Below are positions 58,635 through 64,000 of a stretch of 64,000 bases of DNA, piece after piece (the first letter of the stretch is position 1; every line of letters begins with the position of its first letter). The stretch is from Plantago ovata (taxonomy: Eukaryota; Streptophyta; Magnoliopsida; Lamiales; Plantaginaceae). The notes below the pieces were generated by a model that was not told the DNA's origin, did no database searches, and saw nothing but the letters and a program-made list of their open reading frames with translations. Made by a program: the position numbers and the translations under genes. The stretch is taken from contig CM051458.1 in NCBI GenBank assembly GCA_028274465.1, positions 21,281,566 through 21,345,565 of the forward strand. The letters are read 5' to 3'.

Positions 58635-59530
58635 ATATGTTTGTGTCGGAATATGTCAAACTCCTAAGAGCGTACTAGGGTGTCATGAGTTGCCCATAAT
58701 GAAAGGGTCCGACTACCCATCATTATGGTCCGACCAGACACTCGAACAGGCAAAATAGCCTAAGTCCATATTGCCTACCTAAAAGTACAACTGCCCTACT
58801 AGCACTGGTGGCCGAGCAGCCTACTCCCACCTTGATGGTCGAGCAGGTATGCTCCCACCCTAGTGGTCGAGCAGACTACTCCCACCGGTCGTCGAGCAGC
58901 ATGCTCCCACCTTGGTGGTCGAGCAGCATGCTCCCACATTGGTGGTCGAGCAGGTATGCTCCCACCCTGATGGTCGGACAAGTGCCAGTCCGACTAGGCA
59001 TTGGCAGTCGAGCAAAGGCTCTCCTTATGACAAGGAAGAGTTAACTAGTCTCACGGAGAAGTGGTCCTCACACCGTAAAAGGAGCGATGGCGTCCGACTA
59101 CCCTGTCCTCGGACAGGGTCAGAAGGACGTACGTGTTATTAGCCTTCCGGTACCCGAAAAGACTATTCTACCCTGCCAACCCTAGTTGAAGATCTGGACC
59201 AAAGCCCATGGACCACCCTTAATGAGCCTGGGCCTAACGAAGAGTCAATCCTGACCGGACACTTGTCACGATCCTAAGATCTCAACCAATATCCTATTGC
59301 TAGTATAAATAGAGGCTCACTCATATCAAGGTATCGATCATTACATCCCATCAATCACTTCATCATTACTACTACATTTACTAGGGTAGCCTACCAACTC
59401 CCTAAACGTAAAGTCGTCCCTCCGTCTTGATCATAGACAAGCCGGGCTTAAAATGTGCCGCCTGGCTTACGCATATCCTCGTACTGACCCAAAGTACAAC
59501 CATTGCGTTAGAGTAGAACAACTTTAAAAA
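58635..59530 (+). mobile_element. LTR-like region of unknown family with TATA box
   Basis: After the ATATG duplication comes sequence with a minisatellite (58806-58980) and, at 59303-59310, TATAAATA preceded by CCAAT-like CCAATATCC (59286-59294). This is an LTR- or promoter-like layout. It would be contiguous with 48026-48555 before the copia insertion. Ends not identified. Confidence 0.4.
58806..58980 (+). repeat. Minisatellite with GTCGAGCAG...TGCTCCCACC units
   Basis: Six to seven units of 26-30 bp, such as GGTGGTCGAGCAGCATGCTC followed by CCACCTT. Several units contain GAGCA and TGCTC as a small inverted repeat. Confidence 0.85.
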
Positions 59531-60100
59531 AAAGGTACATGGATTATCGGTGTTTTCTCGCACAGTATATAATATATCATCGGAAAGGTACTGATTATTA
59601 CTATTATAATTATTACCGGTGGCTTTGCCACGGAATGTATATAAGTTTTGTAAAAAAAATATTTATAAAAGAATTCAATTTACATATAATGAAAATGCGA
59701 TATTATAAACGCTTCACGACAAAAAGTGTAAAAATCGTGCCCTTCCGAGTGAGGGGGAGGTGAGGAGGAGAGTAATTTTGAACAATTTCTTACTCGTGAC
59801 CCTAGAGAACACCACATCCAGCAGACCGTGACTAAAAAGAATTAAATTTTTATGTAAAAAATTGACCCAAAGTAATTTACTAATTTTAAAAACTCTCCAA
59901 AACAACATAAAAAGTACAAAAAACATCATCGTGCCTTTCCGAGAGAGGGGAAGGGGGAGGGAGGAGAATACTAATGCAATCCGATAGTCATAAAGTAGAT
60001 AGCATTTGCAAGGACATTAAATTTCATAAACATTAACATACATAATTATTCAGTTATAGAAGCAAAATACGGAAAAATAAATTATAACTAAATCAAATTA
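59531..60100. other. AT-rich stretch, no gene seen
   Basis: Contains a small hairpin GTGGC/GCCAC (59619-59631) and two related copies of a CGTGCC(C/T)TTCCGAG-G-rich motif near 59736 and 59930. Nothing else recognised. Confidence 0.5.
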
Positions 60101-61626
60101 CGACAAACAGTTTAAAACAAAATAATAGACTGTGCTCGCAGGTTGCAAATTACTTGTAAACAAATTATATAAAAAATAAGAAGAGACAGCCCCGCAGGTT
60201 CGAACTACTTGTAAACAAACAACATAAACATAAGAAGAGATTGCCCCCACAAGTTGCAGATTACTTGTAAACAAAAAATATAAAACATAAGAAGAGACTG
60301 TCTCCGAAGATTGCAAAGTACTTTAAACAAACAATATGACATAGAAGAAGAGACTGCCCCGCAGATTGCAAATTACCTATAATGGAACAATATAAAATAG
60401 CAGAACAAACTGTCCCCATGGGTTGCAAATTACCTGTAAAGGAAGCAGAACAGACTGCCCCCGCAGGTTCCAAACTACTTGTAAACAAACAATATAAAAC
60501 ATAAGAAGAGACTGTCCCCGCAGGTTGCAAACTACTCATAAACAAACAATATAAAACATAAGAAAAAATTGTCATCGCGGGTTGTAAACTACTTGTAAAC
60601 AAACAATATAAAACATAAGAAGAGACTGTCCCCACTTGGGTTGCAAATTATTTGTAAACGAAAATTATAAAATAGCAGAACAGGTTGTCCTTGCAGGTTG
60701 AAAACTACTTGTAAAAAAACAATATGAAATATAAGAACAGACTATTCATGTAGATTGCGAACTACTTGTAAACGAACAATATAAAACATAAGAAGAGACT
60801 GTCCCCGCAGGTTGCAAACTACTCATAAACAAACAATATAAAACATAAGAAAAAATTGTCATCGCGGGTTGTAAACTACTTGTAAACAAACAATATAAAA
60901 CATAAGAAGAGACTGTCCCAACTTGGGTTGCAAACTATTTGTAAACGAAAATTATAAAATAGCAGAACAGGTTGTCCTTGCAGGTTGAAAACTACTTGTA
61001 AACAAACAATATGAAATATAAGAACAGACTGTTCATGTAGATTGCAAACTACTTATAAACGAACAATATAAAACATAAGAAGAGACTCTCCCCGCAGGTT
61101 GCAAACTACTCATAAACAAACAATAAAAAACATAAGAAAAACTGTCATCGCGGGTTGTAAACTACTTGTAAACAAACAATATAAAACATAAGAAGAGACT
61201 GTCCCCACTTGGGTTGCAAACTATTTGTAAACGAAAATTATAAAATAGCAGAACAGGTTGTCCTTGCAGGTTGAAAACTACTTGTAAACAAACAATATGA
61301 AATTTAAGAACAGACTGTTCATGTAGATTGCAAACTACTTGTAAACGAACAATAAAACATTGGAAGAGACTCTCCATGCGGGTGACAAACTAACTATAAA
61401 TGAACAATATAAAATAGAAGAAGAGACTGTCCCGCGGGTTACAAATAATCTGTAAATGAACAATATAAAATAGCAGAACATATTGTCCCCGCAAGTTACA
61501 AGCTACTTGTAAACAAACAATGTAAAACATAAGAAGAGATTGTTCCCGCAGGTTGCAAACTACATATAAACGAACAATATAAAACAGAAAATTAGACTGT
61601 CTTTGCATGTTGCAAAATACTTGCAT
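60101..61626. repeat. 57-bp tandem array with 287-bp higher-order repeat
   Basis: About 26 diverged monomers of about 57 bp contain motifs like AAACAAACAATATAAAACAT, AAGAGACTGTCCCCGCAGG and TTGCAAACTACTTGTA. In the middle, five-monomer blocks repeat with much higher identity at exactly 287-bp spacing (starts 60501, 60788 and 61075). The monomer length is 19 codons, so minus-strand frames show a 19-residue periodic peptide. Confidence 0.92.
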
Positions 61627-61991
61627 TGGGTGACATCCGAGAATAATTAATTAGCTATAATGCCTACACAAAACGTTTTTTTGAAATTTCAGATACAATA
61701 ATCAAAATATATATTTAATTTATTACATAATTCAACTAAGAAATTTTTTTTATAACTAAATCACAATTATACATGCAATGAACGATATAGAACGTAATAA
61801 TAGATTGGCCCCACAGGTTGCAAAGTATTTCCTTGTAAATGACAAACTTGAGCGATTACGGTATTATCATCGATGAATAAAATTTTGAGTACTTTCTTGT
61901 AGAGTATTTCCTTGTAAATGACAAACTTGGAAAGCATTGTCTTTTGTTCCGTGTTCGATTCTCACCGGCAACACTTTTTTTTTAAATCTTA
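61627..61991. other. AT-rich stretch, one outlying array unit
   Basis: A single diverged monomer-like sequence lies near 61800-61850, and a short direct repeat (TATTTCCTTGTAAATGACAA) occurs at about 61827 and 61905. No gene. Confidence 0.5.
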
Positions 61992-61993
61992 TA

Positions 61994-62210
61994 CTTCCTC
62001 TGTTACAATAGTTACTTCCTCTTCGGTCAATGGTGCTCGTGTTTGACTGCACAATTAAATTATACAGATCCAATTGTTAATATGAATATCAAATTAAAGT
62101 TTATTTAATAGTATATTTTTTAAAAATTATCAGTATAATTTAGGTGTTATATACAGGTCAAACATGAACACCATTGACCAAAGAGGAAATTAGTAATGAA
62201 ACAGAGGAAG
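61994..62210. mobile_element. Stowaway-like MITE
   Basis: A 217-bp element flanked by TA on both sides (61992-61993 and 62211-62212). Terminal inverted repeats start CTTCCTCTGTT and stay alike for about 54 bp with about eight mismatches. The TA target and CTCCCTCCGTT-like terminus fit Tc1/mariner-derived Stowaway elements. Non-coding. Confidence 0.88.
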
Positions 62211-62212
62211 TA

Positions 62213-63096
62213 TTTAGTATAACTTTTTTTTTTTTTTTTTTTTTTTAGAAGAGTATTACTTCATTGATTTTTTTTGCTTTTCTGAAGTCTTATATTTCAT
62301 ATCACTTCATCAATTTCTCCAATATAATCAAGTCAATAATCGGTTTGATTCAACTTTCACTACGAAATCATTATTATTTTGACTAAAAAAAGAAAAGAAG
62401 AAGATAGTGTTAGGCTTTGTTCTCTTTAACTGAACTGATATGAACTGAACTAATTGAATTGAACTGAATTGAATGAAGCTGAACTGAACTTATTTGTAGT
62501 ATAAAATACTATTAAGCAAATTTGAACTGAACTGAACTGGATTTAATATTTCTAAATTGAATTTAAAATAATCAATTTTCAGAGGAAAAGATTAGAGCGT
62601 TACTATATTTAGTTGGGACCTATTTAGTTAGAGATTCAAAATTTATTAAAAATTACTTCATCGATTCCTCTAATATCATTAAGTCAACATATAATCTTCC
62701 ATTATTCTACCTTTACTTCTAAATCATCAAACAATCTTCTTTATATTAGCAAAAATGTTCTATAAAATTCTGAAAAAAAAAAAAGAAGTACCACATAAGT
62801 ATTTTTTAATATATTTATTGTTTAGTTTATCTTCCTAAAAACATTATCACTTAAATATTTTTTAATATTGTCTCATTTGATTTTAGTTTGTAAATAATTT
62901 GGTAAATAAAAAAAAACATTGTAAATTAATAATACTGAAACTAATTAAGTTGTACAATAACTAATTAGTATAGATTCACCACACAACTAAATACGAATTT
63001 CGTTTGATAACTCAACAAAAATACATAAATACTATTGAAGTTGGACCAATAACACCTTAAAAGGCCTTGTTAAGGTGATAAGGTTATCCAACTTAT
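62213..63096. other. AT-rich stretch with simple repeats
   Basis: Contains a poly-T run (62226-62246), a TGAAC-rich block (62430-62540) and a pair of diverged direct repeats (about 62303-62340 and 62653-62690). No gene recognised. Confidence 0.5.
62430..62540. repeat. Imperfect TGAAC repeats
   Basis: Clusters of GAACTGAACTGAACT-like pentamer repeats in two blocks. They could belong to a small non-autonomous element beginning near TTAGGCTTTGTTCTCTTTAAC, but no matching far end was seen. Confidence 0.55.
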
Positions 63097-64000
63097 CACT
63101 ACAAGAAAAACAGAAAAACAGCAAATTAGCGACGCATAACCATGCGTCGCTAATTTTAGCGACCCCTAGCCCATACGTCGCTAATTAGTGACGCATGAGT
63201 TTTGGTCGCTAAATTAGCGACGCATGGTTATGCGTCGCTAAAATTAGCGACCCAATCTCATGGGTCGCTAATAATTAGCGACCCATGAGTTTATGGGTCG
63301 CTAATTAGCGACCCAATGCCATGGGTCGCTAAATTAGTGACCCATGTATCGATCCAGTTTCATGGGTCGCTAATACATTGCCCCAGAAATTAAAAAAAAA
63401 ATTAAAATTTGAATTGACCGGTCAAAAGAAAAAAAAAACGATATGCGACGCATGGAGCCATGCGTCGCAAATCTCTTATATAAAAGCTGAGAGTCAGTCA
63501 GCTTTCACTCCCACGCCGCTGAAGAAACAGAAACACTCCCGTGTTTCTTCTCCTGACCCATCCAAATCGCCCATCTCCTATAATCTTCATTTCTTGGTCA
63601 TTTCGAACAAGGTTATACGCGTTTCGAAGCTCTTTCATCAAGGAACACGGTAGCTAGTCAATTGCGTGATTCTTTCACTATTTCTTCCACAATCAAAGGT
63701 ATTAATTTCTAACCCTAACTTTTCTAAATTTGAGTATTCTTCTTTTTTTTTTTTCCTATTTTAAGGAACTGTATGCATTGTACTAGTATCTATTATGTTG
63801 TGTAGCTCAAATTAGGGGTTGTACAAGTTTTGGTTGGTCACTTGATAGATTTGGGATGAAATTGGAATTTTAGGAATTGAGGCTTTTTTTTCGTTTCTTT
63901 TTGTTTGGGTTGAGCAGGAAGAAACGTAGTTTAACTCGTTGTTAGAAAGAAGATAAGAACCTAACTTTTCATATTTAATTGCTTTTTTTGCTGCTTCCTT
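63097..64000 (+). mobile_element. 5' end of a second CACTA element (runs off window)
   Basis: Begins CACTACAAGAAAAACAG at 63097 after TAT. Subterminal hairpin repeats fill 63125-63375, then a leader with C/T-rich exon-like sequence (about 63490-63700) and intron-like AT-rich sequence. The layout matches the first CACTA (39018 onward), so a transposase gene is expected beyond 64000. The open frame at 63378-63653 has no recognised domain and is not called. Confidence 0.82.
63125..63375 (+). repeat. CACTA subterminal hairpin repeats of two types
   Basis: Motifs TTAGCGACGCAT/ATGCGTCGCTAA and TTAGCGACCCAT/ATGGGTCGCTAA alternate in inverted pairs. The inner three bases switch between CGC/GCG and CCC/GGG while pairing within most units is kept. 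Confidence 0.85.

Noticed and set aside
59531-59700. Helitron end (hairpin GTGGC/GCCAC near 59619)
   Set aside because: No CTRR terminus a few bases downstream and no matching 5' TC end was seen.
60098-61626. CRISPR array or repeat-protein gene
   Set aside because: Units are contiguous tandem copies without spacers, in plant DNA; a satellite explains them.
63378-63653. 91-codon frame after the second CACTA terminus
   Set aside because: It starts in subterminal/leader sequence with a poly-A run and has no domain; the gene is more likely beyond the window.

Overview
This window is plant nuclear DNA: AT-rich, gene-poor and built almost wholly of nested transposable elements. The evidence is Ty1/copia polyproteins primed by tRNA-iMet, Athila-like Ty3/gypsy gag-protease elements primed by a tRNA-Asp-like site, a plant L1-type LINE with zf-RVT and RNase H domains, two CACTA elements with CACTACAAGAAA termini, and a Stowaway-like MITE. 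I found no convincing host gene, tRNA or rRNA. An angiosperm, probably a dicot, fits; I cannot name the species.

Layout. Two 100-N gaps (16464-16563 and 42908-43007) split the window into three contigs. Positions 1532-16463 recur in reverse complement at 26357-42681, almost base for base, apart from small indels and a 1.4-kb LINE present only in the right copy. Read left to right, each arm holds: the LTR of an Athila-like element, inserted in a CACTA transposase gene (2307-5194); an unassigned stretch (5195-6766); a copia LTR fragment with primer site (6767-8057); and an Athila-like element with LTRs at 8058-9371 and 15114-16351 and a gag-pro pseudogene at 9512-11672. Between the arms (16564-26356) lie a SIRE-like copia element on the minus strand (LTR 22352-24035, gag-pol 22239-17610), a hairpin array next to it, and further Athila-like pieces. 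The arms end at or near the gaps, so an unmerged allelic contig placed in reverse is at least as likely as a true palindrome.

The third contig (43008-64000) holds the following. There is a decayed copia 3' end with a 1.9-kb LTR (43967-45898). A gypsy-type leader and gag start follow, split by a solo Athila-like LTR with a perfect ACCGC target duplication (46844-48020). A structurally complete copia element (48556-58634, target duplication ATATG) has near-identical LTRs but a broken polyprotein, plus odd leader sequences: long AT runs and a GC-rich island. Then come a 30-bp minisatellite, an LTR-like region with a TATA box, a 57-bp tandem array with a 287-bp higher-order period (60101-61626), a MITE (61994-62210), and the 5' end of a second CACTA element that runs off the window (63097-64000).

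The most unusual signals are two hairpin arrays in the SIRE-like element in which stems change but stay complementary (17232-17600, with a constant 7-nt loop, and 23737-23857). Others are palindromic GC modules just upstream of the TATA box in every Athila-like LTR, the apparent absence of RT and integrase from that family, and the higher-order tandem array.
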